Assembly: GCA_013178225.1 (NCBI GenBank)
Contig: JABLXE010000006.1
Span: 1 to 64,000, forward strand
DNA length: 64,000 nt
Direction: 5' to 3'
DNA from: Methanotrichaceae archaeon
Lineage (GTDB): Archaea > Halobacteriota > Methanosarcinia > Methanotrichales > Methanotrichaceae
Shown here: piece by piece, positions 1 to 7,928 of the stretch
Position numbering within the stretch: position 1 is the first letter of the stretch
Layout of the letters: each line of letters opens with the position of its first letter
Notes under the pieces: generated by a model
The model's database searches: none
What the model was told of the DNA's origin: nothing
Seen by the model: only the letters and a program-made list of their open reading frames with translations
Translations under genes and position numbers: made by a program

Positions 1-346
1 TTTGCCCATTCTTCCATGTATGGTTTATTAGGGTATACATGAATTTATGGTTTTCGATTCTAAGGAGATTATGATAGCGATATTCAAAGAAGAAGATGAT
101 ATTATACCCTAAATTGCGGAGTTAAGGTAAGGAAATGAATTTGTTGGACTTCAAATGAGGTCAAGCGGCGCGAACATGTCCTGCTGTTTGCAGCGGGGTG
201 CGTCGCGGCAGTTTGACCATAATTATGCTGCAAAGAAAAACTCTTGATGATGGGTTTATATCTGAGCGAAAGATGAAAGGTATACCAAACAGAATTGTGA
301 AAAGTCTCAACCTTTTTTCTCCGCATTTCCAGGAGATGGTGCTAAT
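1..346. other. AT-rich stretch without a supported gene
   Basis: No reading frame here has a recognisable product; the one open frame on the minus strand has no family resemblance. The base composition is as AT-rich as the acyltransferase that follows, so this is probably the left part of the same foreign segment plus that gene's promoter. An AGGAGATGG ribosome site at about 331-339 belongs to the gene starting at 347. Confidence 0.5.
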
Positions 347-928
347 TTGAATGCTATTGAACGTGTTCCGCTAAAGAGAAAGATATTTCACGCATCTTTG
401 CCGATACTAAGATTATTAGGTGGCATTTTTTTTGATCGGAGGTTTTTGAAGGGAAGATATTTTGAAGATGAAATTACTGGGTGGAAATGGGTTCTAAGAA
501 GCATCTTTTTTCAAAAGATCTTAGGTTTTAATAGACATATTCCATGGCCAGTATCTCCATTCATTTTAATAAATAATTCAAAAAATATAATATTTGATAT
601 CGATGATATAAACAACTTCCAGATGATCGGAAATTATTTCCAAAACTTTAATGGAAAAATATATATCGGCAAAAGTACTTGGATAGGTCCAAATGTGGGA
701 ATTATTACTGCAAATCACCATTCTTCTAATTTACAGAAATGGGAATGTGGAGAGGATGTCATAATCGGAAATCATTGTTGGATTGGAATGAACTCTATGA
801 TACTTCCTGGAGTTATACTGGGAGACCATACAATAGTTGGGGCAGGATCTATAGTAACAAAGTCTTTTCTGGAAGGAAATGCTTTAATAGCAGGAAATCC
901 AGCAAAAATCATTAAATGTCTTAAATAG
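347..928 (+). CDS. Hexapeptide-repeat O-acetyltransferase (WbbJ/LbetaH family)
   Basis: A 193-residue left-handed beta-helix acyltransferase. The second half carries the hexapeptide ladder (IGPNVGIIT, GEDVIIGNHCWIG, GVILGDHTIVGAGSIV) and the ANHHS segment that supplies the catalytic histidine in this family. The family acetylates sugars of surface polysaccharides; the acceptor here is unknown. The N-terminal 80 residues lack the fold and may contact membrane or acceptor. The start is TTG at 347, behind AGGAGATGG. Base composition is far more AT-rich than the rest of the window (several 60-base lines are under 30% G+C), which suggests horizontal transfer. It converges on the next gene and has no operon partner. 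Confidence 0.85.
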   Translation: MNAIERVPLKRKIFHASLPILRLLGGIFFDRRFLKGRYFEDEITGWKWVLRSIFFQKILGFNRHIPWPVSPFILINNSKNIIFDIDDINNFQMIGNYFQNFNGKIYIGKSTWIGPNVGIITANHHSSNLQKWECGEDVIIGNHCWIGMNSMILPGVILGDHTIVGAGSIVTKSFLEGNALIAGNPAKIIKCLK

Positions 929-1031
929 TAATTTTTAAATAATTTAATACCTTTTATGTTATTCTGAAACGAGCATTAAAACGCGGAAGAAGATGGTTTC
1001 CTCATTCGGTAATAGATTGCATCATCTTTTT

Positions 1032-2309
1032 TTATCTCTTCAGCTTCCGGCTCAAACCGTACAAAGATTCTCCCAAATAAGTCCCAGCAAGCCTTATCGG
1101 CCTTATTATATAATATATTGGAAAGAGGGCCTTTGGCAAATTTACCGTTTCCAGATCAACATTTGTAGGAATAGTAGCCAGACGTAGAAAACATAATGCC
1201 TTCTCGGCGGGATTATTGAAAACCCTTGAATAAAAGATGTTTCTGTTGATCTCTTGAAGCTGCGGATGGCTTAAATCATTCTCGCAATATATCAGATGAG
1301 CCATAATCTCGCATCCAAATTCATTTAGGGCTTTATCTCTTCTCAATTGCTGGTCCATGTCTTTTGGAATGGCAATATTCATTAAATTCCTGACCAGTAG
1401 TAAGCTCAAGAGTAAAACTCTTTTGTTACTCCGCCTGCCGTTTAACTCACGTATCAAATTCCAATCTAAACTTGTCCTCGATAGTAGGGCGGCTTCATCA
1501 ATTATCCATGAGAGCCTTTCCCAAGTATGCCTCATTCCATGTTGAGAGAGAAAGATAAGGGTGTATTCTGGTTCTAGACTTGAGATCTCTTTTCCGAGAA
1601 TTAAGACATTTTCACAGTCCTCTAGAATCGATTCTACTTCCATTTGAAGGGAATAAATTCCTGGAGAGCTTTTCCAGTGAAGTTCAAGAGTTGTTCCTGA
1701 TTTTTTATTGAGCAGTTTATGATGATGTATCCCCTTTAATAATAATGAGGGCCCGATCTCTGCAATTTCCTTTTCTTCGCCATAATCTCTTTCTACTAAC
1801 AATACGACGGCTTTTTTCACATCCCTTGGAGCTATTAGGATGTCCAGATCACTGAACTGTCGCAATGAAATATCTCCGTAAATTTGCTGAGCCAACACAG
1901 GTCCTTTTAACGGCACAGCATTTATCCCAGCCTCTTTGAGGGTATCCAAAATCAGCAGCAATTCCCCCGTCATTTTAAGATTTCGTGCGGCATTCTGCAT
2001 ATATTGCATCTTAATCCGCATGAGCCAATCCCTTGGCACTGACTGAGGGCAGTTTTGGCTAATGGATCTGTAGAGAATCGGCAATACTCTGTGACGATTT
2101 GCCAGGTTGAGAAGTTTGTCGTAATCTGGTTCTCTTAAGAGATGCTCCTCTAAACGGTTAGCTTCCTCTGTTCCCAGCAAGACACGGGCAGATGTTAGGA
2201 GTATATTATATTCCAAGAGGGATCCTCTCCAGCAGGAACGTCTCTTTGAGGTTCCTCTTAGTTTAGATCCCCCCAAATTAGCAATTTGTTTTCCCATAAG
2301 AATCTGCAA
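1032..2309 (-). CDS. Nucleotidyltransferase-fold protein (NTP_transf_5-like), copy 1
   Basis: A 425-residue protein with the minimal-nucleotidyltransferase signature RQFSDLDIL near residue 160, preceded by PLKGPVLAQ, which is typical of the NTP_transf_5 family (PF14907). Members often sit in surface-polysaccharide loci, but their substrates are mostly unknown. A full paralogue lies at 15839-17086; the two share the PLKGPVLAQ, LRQFxDLD, ELHW and SQHGM/CQHGT-HTWERLSWI segments. The first 30 residues (MQILMGKQIANLGG...) have no counterpart in the paralogue, so the true start may lie downstream. It stands alone and converges on the acyltransferase gene. Confidence 0.8.
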   Translation of the reverse strand: MQILMGKQIANLGGSKLRGTSKRRSCWRGSLLEYNILLTSARVLLGTEEANRLEEHLLREPDYDKLLNLANRHRVLPILYRSISQNCPQSVPRDWLMRIKMQYMQNAARNLKMTGELLLILDTLKEAGINAVPLKGPVLAQQIYGDISLRQFSDLDILIAPRDVKKAVVLLVERDYGEEKEIAEIGPSLLLKGIHHHKLLNKKSGTTLELHWKSSPGIYSLQMEVESILEDCENVLILGKEISSLEPEYTLIFLSQHGMRHTWERLSWIIDEAALLSRTSLDWNLIRELNGRRSNKRVLLLSLLLVRNLMNIAIPKDMDQQLRRDKALNEFGCEIMAHLIYCENDLSHPQLQEINRNIFYSRVFNNPAEKALCFLRLATIPTNVDLETVNLPKALFPIYYIIRPIRLAGTYLGESLYGLSRKLKR

Positions 2310-2396
2310 TAACTTCTTGAGTTCTCTCCAACCATTATATTTTGGCTCTTCGTGAATTGTGTGGTGAGGTCCGGCAGTAATTTATTGCCTCTGCCC

Positions 2397-2462
2397 ATCT
2401 GCGTCTCTGTGGCTAGGTTAGAGCATGGCGGTTCACCACAGAGGCGCGGAGACATAGAGAAT
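2397..2462. repeat. CACAGAG-family inverted repeat
   Basis: GCGTCTCTGTGG at about 2401-2412 is followed by the inverted form ACCACAGAGGCGCGGAGAC at about 2436-2454, so the transcript could form a hairpin. This is the first of several copies of the CACAGAG word family in the left 12 kb. It codes for nothing recognisable. Confidence 0.7.
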
Positions 2463-2524
2463 GTGATTCAGGTTCACCCATACTAAACTCTCATGGTAGA
2501 TGTTTAGCCTTAAAATTTCTTAGA

Positions 2525-2701
2525 CCTAGGTTTGGGTGGTGTACCTCTATTGAGTTGTTGCATACGAAAACTACATCAGGGGACTGTATCAGCCAAATAT
2601 GCTGCATGGAACTCCGATCAGATGCAATTAGCTCCTTTTGTGGCGGCTTTGAGGTCCACAAAGCATCAGTCAACACAATAGAGGTAGACTACCTAGGTTT
2701 G
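2525..2701. mobile_element. MITE-like element with inverted repeats and an 11-bp flanking direct repeat
   Basis: TACCTCTATTG-A-GTTG on the left (about 2542-2556) is matched in inverted orientation by TACCTCTATTG-T-GTTG on the right (about 2671-2687, read on the minus strand). The direct repeat ACCTAGGTTTG stands outside both arms, at 2525-2535 and 2691-2701. That is the layout of a short transposed element with target-site duplication. The 110-bp interior has no recognisable transposase. It lies just beyond the 3' end of the epimerase gene. Because CCTAGG is itself palindromic, a chance or terminator origin is possible. Confidence 0.5.
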
Positions 2702-2736
2702 TAGCTCTCAAAAAATCTCGAAATTTTAAAATGTTT

Positions 2737-3639
2737 CTAAGTCTTGAATCCTACGCCCATAATTTCCTTCAGTCCATGCTCCAGCGAATACCTAGGCGAG
2801 AAACCGAGGCTCTGCATCCTGGCAGTATCCGCCAGCGTATGCATTACATAATTCTTGATGGGGTTCTCTTTATAAATCGGCTTCAGATCCGTTCCCAGGC
2901 GGGAATTGATCAGCTCCACCACATAGTTGAAGCTGAAGGCCTTGCCTGTGCCAGCATTGAAGATCCCGGTGCCCTTCTTTGAAGTCAGAATAAGGGCGTT
3001 CACAATATCCTTCACATAAGTAAAATCGCGGGTCTGGGTCCCGTCGCCGAATATGACCGGCTGCTCTCCGGCCTTCATTTCCCACAGGAACTGACTGATC
3101 ATATTGGCATAAGATCCCTTGGCCTCTTCGTGCGGGCCGTAGACCGAGAAGAAGCGCAGGCCTGCGTAGTCAATTCCATAGAGCTGATAGTAAAGCTCGG
3201 CCACCCTCTCAATGGCCAGCCGGGCCTCGGTGTAGTAATCCTTGACCGGTATCACCGCATCTTCACGGTGCGGAGTGGGAACCCCGTTATAAACTGAGGA
3301 CGAGGAGGCGAATACTACTTTTTTGGTCCCGCTCCTCCGGGCCAGCTCCATTATGGCCACCATGCCGTTTATGGCCTCTCCCACCAGGAAGGGATTCTTC
3401 TTGTACATGGGCGAAGAGGAGGGAATTCCCAGGTGAAATATGATCTCCGGTTGCAGCTCCAGATTCAGACAGTCATTGCAGGAGCCCTTGATAAATCTAA
3501 CATCCTTCTGGACTGATGCTAGGTTTTTCGTGCTGCCGGTGTGCAGACTGTCCAGCACCGTGACCTCATAATCATCAACCAGCGCCTCCACCAAATTGGA
3601 GCCGATAAATCCCGCTCCTCCCGTGACCAGTGCTTTCAT
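2737..3639 (-). CDS. NAD-dependent epimerase/dehydratase (extended SDR)
   Basis: A 300-residue sugar-nucleotide epimerase or dehydratase with the NAD-binding GGAGFIGSN at residues 7-15, the SSSSVYN strand, RFFSVYGP, and the C-terminal GDGTQTRDFTYVKDIV segment of GalE-like enzymes. The catalytic YxxxK position reads YTEAR, an arginine in place of lysine, which is unusual for this superfamily. It may act on UDP- or dTDP-hexoses; the substrate cannot be named. The ATG start gives the Rossmann strand MKALVTGGAGF at once. It stands alone between the MITE-like element and the repeat array, and a 30-codon relic of a similar gene lies at 10.7 kb. Confidence 0.85.
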   Translation of the reverse strand: MKALVTGGAGFIGSNLVEALVDDYEVTVLDSLHTGSTKNLASVQKDVRFIKGSCNDCLNLELQPEIIFHLGIPSSSPMYKKNPFLVGEAINGMVAIMELARRSGTKKVVFASSSSVYNGVPTPHREDAVIPVKDYYTEARLAIERVAELYYQLYGIDYAGLRFFSVYGPHEEAKGSYANMISQFLWEMKAGEQPVIFGDGTQTRDFTYVKDIVNALILTSKKGTGIFNAGTGKAFSFNYVVELINSRLGTDLKPIYKENPIKNYVMHTLADTARMQSLGFSPRYSLEHGLKEIMGVGFKT

Positions 3640-3727
3640 CTATTAACCTCTCAAATTCTTGAATCTTGAAAGACACATTGTTAATTTTTTTGGATGATTT
3701 GCTTGTATTTGAGCCCTCTGGCATGCG

Positions 3728-3912
3728 GAACCACAGAGGAACAGAGACACAGAGCGGATTGAGCTTGGGCAATCCCTGAGTGATTGTTCCCCGTGTCTCT
3801 GCGTCTCTGTGGTTGTTGTGGTGAATACGGGAACCGCAGAGGAACGGCAGACGAGAGAGCGAATTATGCTTGGGTAATCTCTAAGCTATTGTTCTCCGTG
3901 TCTCTGTGGTTT
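3728..3912. repeat. Cluster of CACAGAG-family repeats
   Basis: At least four copies in alternating orientation: ACCACAGAGG-ACAGAGACACAGAG at about 3731, GTGTCTCTGCGTCTCTGTGG at about 3792, a decayed ACCGCAGAGG copy at about 3833, and CCGTGTCTCTGTGG at about 3897. Together they form imperfect hairpins. The copies differ by several bases, so they are old. No gene is visible in this stretch. Confidence 0.75.
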
Positions 3913-3960
3913 AGATTCGTTAGTCGCAAATTCGATCATCTGGTCTCACGAAGAATAATC

Positions 3961-4332
3961 ACCACAAAGCCCGCACCAAGGATTGTCGGGTTATCAATAA
4001 CTCAAAGCAACCTTTGCGGGTCCTTTGTGATCTTCGTGCTCTTTGTGGCGTTAAATCCGTAATACGGGACTCCGATCAAACTACTACTACGAGAATAATC
4101 ACCACAAAGCTCACAAAGGGCACAAAGCCCGCACCAAGGATTGTCGGATTATCAATAACTCAAAGCAACCTTTGCGGGTCCTTTGTGATCTTTGTGCTCT
4201 TTGTGGTTTAATCCGTTATACGGGACTCTGATCAAACCGATTTACGACGAGAATAATCACCACAAAGCCCGCACTAAAGATTTGTGGCCTCTCGACTATT
4301 TCGCCCTCTGTGCCTCCGCGCCTCTGTGGTTG
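3961..4332. repeat. Three 9-nt-word palindromic repeat units, the last fused to a CACAGAG copy
   Basis: Units begin with ACCACAAAG at 3961, 4101 and 4259. Each starts with CACAAAGNN words and ends with the inverted CTTTGTGNN words, about 100 bp later, around a core resembling GTCGGGTTATCAATAACTC. The third unit breaks off after its left arm and continues into a CACAGAG-type copy (CCTCTGTGCCTCCGCGCCTCTGTGG, about 4304-4328), so the two families are physically joined. Confidence 0.8.
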
Positions 4333-4379
4333 TTTTTTTAGCGTATGCGGGAACTGCAGAGGAGTTTTGCTATTTTGGC

Positions 4380-4680
4380 GGGCCCGACCGGAGTATTATG
4401 GTAATAATATATTTCTCGATTGCAGCTTGGTCAATCAGAGGGCCATCTTCTCCAGCTAACGCTAGAGTTCCATATCCGGTATCCTCTTATCATCGCCAAT
4501 CGGCGTCCGTGCGGACGGCCTCCTCAATTCAGATTCCGGTGGCGGCCTGATCTCTGAAAAAGGCTGATATTCTTGCCCCTGGGCGGTCTTTGAGGCCCCC
4601 AGTCCTCCAGGCACCTCATTCATCTCGAAGTTCTTAAATGTTTTTCTAATCCCTGGCATCCGTCAGCCCATGATGAATTA
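4380..4680. other. Gene-less spacer with a relic also found at 17.2 kb
   Basis: No intact gene. On the minus strand, about 4466-4545 keeps a short coding-like tail (SELRRP...DDKRIPDMEL-stop). Its DNA resembles the relic at 17152-17270: both contain TCTGAATTGA and GATGATAAGAGG followed by a related ending. The gene of origin is not recognised. The spacer interrupts the palindromic array. Confidence 0.35.
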
Positions 4681-4683
4681 ATC

Positions 4684-5990
4684 ACCACAAAGCTCACAAA
4701 GGGCACAAAGCCCGCGCCAAAGGGCTGTCGGGTCTTCACGAACTCGAATCAACCTTTGCGGTCCTTTGTGGTCTTTGTGCCCTTTGTGGTTAAATTCCGT
4801 TATACAGGAGTCCAATCAAACCGATCTACGACGAAATAATAAACCACAAAGCTCACAAAGGGCATAAAGCCCGCACCAAGATCTGTTGGGTCTTCACGAA
4901 CTGGATTAACCTTTGCGGGTCCTTTGTGGTCTTTGTGCTCTTTGTGGTTGAATTCCGTTATACCGGAGTCCAATCAAACCCATCTACGACGAAATAATGA
5001 ACCACAAAGCTCACAAAGGGCATAGAGCCCGCACCAAGATCTGTTGGGTCTTCACGAACTGGATTAACCTTTGCGGGTCCTTTGTGGTCTTTGTGCTCTT
5101 TGTGGTTGAATTCCGTTATACAGGAGTCCAATCAAACCCATCTACGACGAAATAATGAACCACAAAGCTCACAAAGGGCACAAAGCCCGCACCAAGGTCT
5201 GTTGGGTCTTCAAGAACTGGATTAACCTTTGCGGGTCCTTTGTGGTCTTTGTGCTCTTTGTGGTTAAATTCCGTTATACAGGAGTCCAATCAAACCGATC
5301 TACGACGAAATAATAAACCACAAAGCACACAAAGCGCACAAAGGCCTCACTAAGGTTTGTCGGTTCTCAGGAACTCGAATCGACCTTGCGGGTCCTTTGT
5401 GGTCTTGGTGTTCTTTGTGGTTAAAAACCGTCTATTGTAATCCTATCAAACCGAAACCGAATAGCGACGAATAATCACCACAAAGCACACAAAGCGCACA
5501 AAGGCCTCACTAAGGTTTGTCGGGTCTTCACGAACTCGAATCGACCTTTGCGGGTCCTTTGTGGTCTTGGTGTTCTTTGTGGTTAAAAACCGTCTATTTT
5601 AATCCTATCAAACCGAAACCGAATAGCGACGAATAATCACCACAAAGCACACAAAGCGCACAAAGGCCTCACTAAGGTTTGTCGGGTCTTCACGAACTCG
5701 AATCAACCTTTGCGGGTCCTTTGTGGTCTTGGTGTTCTTTGTGGTTAAAAACCGTCTATTGTAATCCCGTCAAACCGAAACCGAATAGCGACGAATAATC
5801 ACCACAAAGCCCACAAAGGCCTCACTAAGGTTTGTCGGGTCTTCACGAACTCGAATCAACCTTTGCGGGTCCTTTGTGATCTTTGTGCCCTTTGTGGTTT
5901 AATTCCGTTTGTCACAAATTCAATCATCCGATTTGCGGCAAAGGAACCACCACAAAGCTCGCACTAAGAAATTGATGCCTCTCAAGTATT
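4684..5990. repeat. Tandem array of nine ~160-bp palindromic units made of the CACAAAGNN word
   Basis: Units start (ACCACAAAG) at 4684, 4843, 5001, 5159, 5317, 5477, 5639, 5801 and 5949, a spacing of 158-162 bp except the last (148). Each has a left arm of two to three CACAAAGNN words, a core (TTGTCGGGTCTTCACGAAC), and a right arm of CTTTGTGNN words that is the inverse of the left arm. Then comes a 45-50-bp linker containing CCGTTATACAGGAG in the earlier units or AACCGTCTATT in the later ones. Arms of about 30 nt could pair. The linker and core fall into two sequence groups (4684-5159 and 5317-5801), suggesting two rounds of amplification. The last unit lacks its right arm and runs into a CACAGAG copy. 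Confidence 0.9.
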
Positions 5991-5991
5991 T

Positions 5992-6100
5992 CGCCCTCTG
6001 TGTCTCTGCGCCTCTGTGGTGAGTAAGCAACGGATAGTATATTATATCTTAAGCTTGCGAGCCTTCACTACAGAGACGCAGATGCACGGAGCGATTTGTT
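5992..6100. repeat. CACAGAG-family inverted pair
   Basis: CCTCTGTGTCTCTGCGCC at about 5995-6012, completed by TCTGTGGTGAG, is followed about 60 bp on by the inverted copy ACTACAGAGACGCAGATGCAC. They bracket an AT-rich ATATTATATC segment, giving a possible long hairpin between the repeat array and the PIN gene's 3' end. Confidence 0.65.
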
Positions 6101-6127
6101 ATTTTTGCCGGAATGGAGAATAATTAG

Positions 6128-6562
6128 TTAAAGCGATGAGCCTACTATCTCAAGGAACTCTACTCTTTTAAAATCCGAATCGAATGTCGCTATGCATCTT
6201 ATCCCGTAGTGATGACATGTGGCGGCAATAATAGCATCATTAGGCATCAGCCTATATTTTGTTATGATATCTGAAATCATCTCTATATTTTTTGGTGGAT
6301 GAATTATATTTATGTTGAATTTATCTATGAGGGTTCTTAGATTGCTCATGTATTTTCTGGCATCATCCTTCATATCCTTCTTTATGTCCTCTCGCAGGCG
6401 AAATCCTCTCGATCCGTAAATGAGCGACAAACCGATGTAGATCGATTCTTCAAGGACGCTTAGGGTTATAACCGGCTCTAAGGCGTCATGCAAGATCTCC
6501 TTTGCCCTATCTGTATCCTCGGCTTGTATTAAGAATGAAACTATTATATTAGCATCTATCAA
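6128..6562 (-). CDS. PIN-domain RNase toxin, VapC type
   Basis: 144 residues that begin directly with the PIN strand MIDANIIVSFL (first catalytic Asp at residue 3). The conserved Glu lies in LEESIYIGL, and the C-terminal acidic pair in PNDAIIAATC and IATFDSDFKRV. PIN proteins of VapC type cleave RNA, usually tRNA or rRNA. The gene starts on an ATGA overlap with the DUF104 antitoxin gene upstream (6559-6562), so the two form one module. All catalytic acids are present and the frame is clean: this is one of two intact PIN modules in an otherwise decayed neighbourhood. Confidence 0.88.
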   Translation of the reverse strand: MIDANIIVSFLIQAEDTDRAKEILHDALEPVITLSVLEESIYIGLSLIYGSRGFRLREDIKKDMKDDARKYMSNLRTLIDKFNINIIHPPKNIEMISDIITKYRLMPNDAIIAATCHHYGIRCIATFDSDFKRVEFLEIVGSSL

Positions 6563-6768
6563 TACTGACAGGCTTCATCCTCCAGCTCCAGGATCTCTTT
6601 TGTTGTTACAACACGATTCAATTTTATGGCCCCCGCATATTTATCTAAGATCTCGTTTCTTTCGTCTTTAAGAATAACTTTTGCCTTAGCTCCTTCTTGC
6701 AAATGTACATTTTCAATAGGTTTGAATACTCCATTTTTGAAAATGCAATCAATTATTTTAGCTGGCAT
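6559..6768 (-). CDS. AF2212-like (DUF104) antitoxin
   Basis: 69 residues of the DUF104/AF2212-like family: the opening IDCIFKNGVFKPIENVHLQE is the typical beta-hairpin (xxGVFKPLxxVxLxEG), followed by a short helical tail that would block a PIN partner. In this family the small protein is the antitoxin and represses its own operon. It overlaps the PIN gene by 4 bp (ATGA). Another intact DUF104 copy is at 8186-8365, a further one at 11973-12158, and fragments lie at about 6861 and 11424. Confidence 0.88.
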   Translation of the reverse strand: MPAKIIDCIFKNGVFKPIENVHLQEGAKAKVILKDERNEILDKYAGAIKLNRVVTTKEILELEDEACQY

Positions 6769-6860
6769 ATCGTTCCTGGTCCTTTAATTGAATTTTATTT
6801 ATCAAGGTATTAATTTAAACCTATAAAAATCTATTCCCTGGCAGCAATAATCAAGAGCCG

Positions 6861-6925
6861 GCTCTTTAGCATCAGGCTCTCCAAACTCATCAATCAAGAA
6901 GATCGCTGAAGCGTTTCATGATAGT
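6861..6925 (-). pseudogene. DUF104 antitoxin 3'-end fragment
   Basis: Read on the minus strand this gives RFSDLLD, then after a frame change DEFGEPDAKE. That matches RFSDLLDELGEPEAKE at the C-terminus of the intact antitoxin at 8186-8365. The 5' part of the gene is missing and the fragment abuts the UPF0175/DUF3368 relic. Confidence 0.6.
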
Positions 6926-6934
6926 AGATGCAGA

Positions 6935-7001
6935 TATTGGAGCGGAGATGTATTAGCAGATAGCTTCAGGTAAGGCTTGCCTCCGCCTTCAGCTCCTCTT
7001 C
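6935..7001 (-). pseudogene. Junction relic: UPF0175 3' end plus DUF3368 toxin 5' end
   Basis: On the minus strand 7001-6966 encodes EEELKAEASLT-stop, the same tail as the intact UPF0175 gene (LTEEELKAEASLA). It then runs into PEAIC and, one base shifted, NTSPLQYLH, the N-terminus of the DUF3368 toxin at 10321. The order and overlap of the two genes are preserved, so this is a piece of a second UPF0175/DUF3368 operon joined to a hicA 5' fragment at about 7000. Confidence 0.7.
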
Positions 7002-7099
7002 ATAACGAGATGGCTGCCATGCTGTCTGATAGTTTGAAAGCCGATGCTCGTAAGAGCCTTCACGACCTTAGCAGCATCAACCGGCCTCAGCCTCGACAA
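6989..7099 (-). pseudogene. hicA: HicA toxin, 5' fragment
   Basis: From the TTG at 7099 the frame reads MSRLRPVDAAKVVKAL, then TSIGFQTIRQHGSHLVMK, the classic HicA N-terminal half with the catalytic GSH histidine. It stops after 36 codons because the sequence passes into the tail of a UPF0175 gene. The C-terminal half (normally a further 30-40 residues) is gone. Its start overlaps the 3' end of the hicB relic, as in intact operons of this type. Confidence 0.75.
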
Positions 7100-7292
7100 C
7101 CTGAACACCTATAAACTCGGTAATCTCTATATCCTCTTCAGCCTCTAGATACGCCTCTATCGCTTCTTTTGCTCTCTCCAGCAGATCATCGAGGCTTTTT
7201 GCCTGAGTGTGACACCCTGGAAGTGCAGGGACGGTTGCCACATATTAGCCATCTTCATCTTTTTCTACTAAAACGCTGAACTTCTTTTTCAT
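7077..7292 (-). pseudogene. hicB: HicB antitoxin with one nonsense codon
   Basis: 72 codons in one frame: MKKKFSVLVEKDEDG, then a TAA at 7247-7245 where the family has tyrosine, then YVATVPALPGCHTQAKS and an acidic helical end. A single base change explains the break (TAC or TAT to TAA). The downstream hicA is also truncated, so the module is dead. HicB proteins bind HicA and repress the operon. Confidence 0.82.
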
Positions 7293-7368
7293 GCATATAC
7301 CTTTAATCCTGGAAATTAAACCTTGCTCGAAAAATGCGAAGTGGCACCCGGCCGTGCGACGAAAAATC

Positions 7369-7760
7369 ACCACAAAGTTCACGAAGGGCACAAAGCCCCA
7401 CCAAAGGAGTGTCGGGTTATCAAGAACTCGAAGCAACCTTTGCGAGTCCTTTGTGATCTTTGTGCCCTTTGTGGTTAAAAACCGTCTATTGTAATCCCAT
7501 CAAACCGAAACCGAATAGCGACGAATTATCACCACAAAGCACACAAAGGCCTCACTAAGGTTTGTCGGGTCTTCAAGAACTCGAATCAACCTTTGCGGGT
7601 CCTTTGTGATCTTCGTGCTCTTTGTGGTTTAATTCCGTTAGTCACAAATTCAATCATCCGATTTGCGGCAAAGGAACCACCCATAAAGCTCGCACTAAGA
7701 AATTGATGGCCTCTCAAGTATTTCGCCCTCTGTGTCTCTGCGCCTCTGTGGTTTCGCCGC
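7369..7760. repeat. Two 9-nt-word palindromic units followed by a CACAGAG copy
   Basis: ACCACAAAG starts at 7369 and 7531, a 162-bp spacing as in the main array. The linkers (AACCGTCTATTGTAATCC) match the later group of the array. The block ends, as at 5.99 kb and 11.08 kb, in CCTCTGTGTCTCTGCGCC at about 7728-7745. This is a dispersed piece of the same array. Confidence 0.85.
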
Positions 7761-7859
7761 AACACACGCCAGGCATAATATGAACTCTCACGGATGGTCC
7801 GACTGGCAGTACTCCACTTCTTCCGGAGATCTCTTAGATGTTTCTTAAGTCTCGACCTC

Positions 7860-7928
7860 TCAGGGAATGGATGAAAAGCCTCTCCTGATAAGTTCCTTTC
7901 GGGAAACTGGAACGAGCCTATTCGACAA
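7860..7928 (-). pseudogene. hicA: HicA toxin, N-terminal relic
   Basis: From TTG at 7928, overlapping the end of hicB, the frame gives MSNRLVPVSRKELIRR and then leaves the family, stopping at 7860. The same 16 residues begin the longer hicA copy at 12430 (MSNRLVPISRKELIRRLSKLG), so about 40 codons were deleted here. The antitoxin gene upstream is intact, making it an orphan. Confidence 0.75.

Noticed and set aside
102-326. Minus-strand open frame of 74 codons
   Set aside because: Basic composition without any family pattern, no ribosome site, and located in the promoter region of the acyltransferase gene.
3784-4550. Several open frames with FVIFVLFVV and RLCASVVV-like peptides
   Set aside because: They are translations of the CACAAAG and CACAGAG repeat words. 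The same peptides recur at every repeat copy in any frame divisible by nine, so they are not genes.
4684-5990. CRISPR array
   Set aside because: Units are about 160 bp, the repeats are long palindromes, the spacing segments are themselves repeated, and no cas gene is present.
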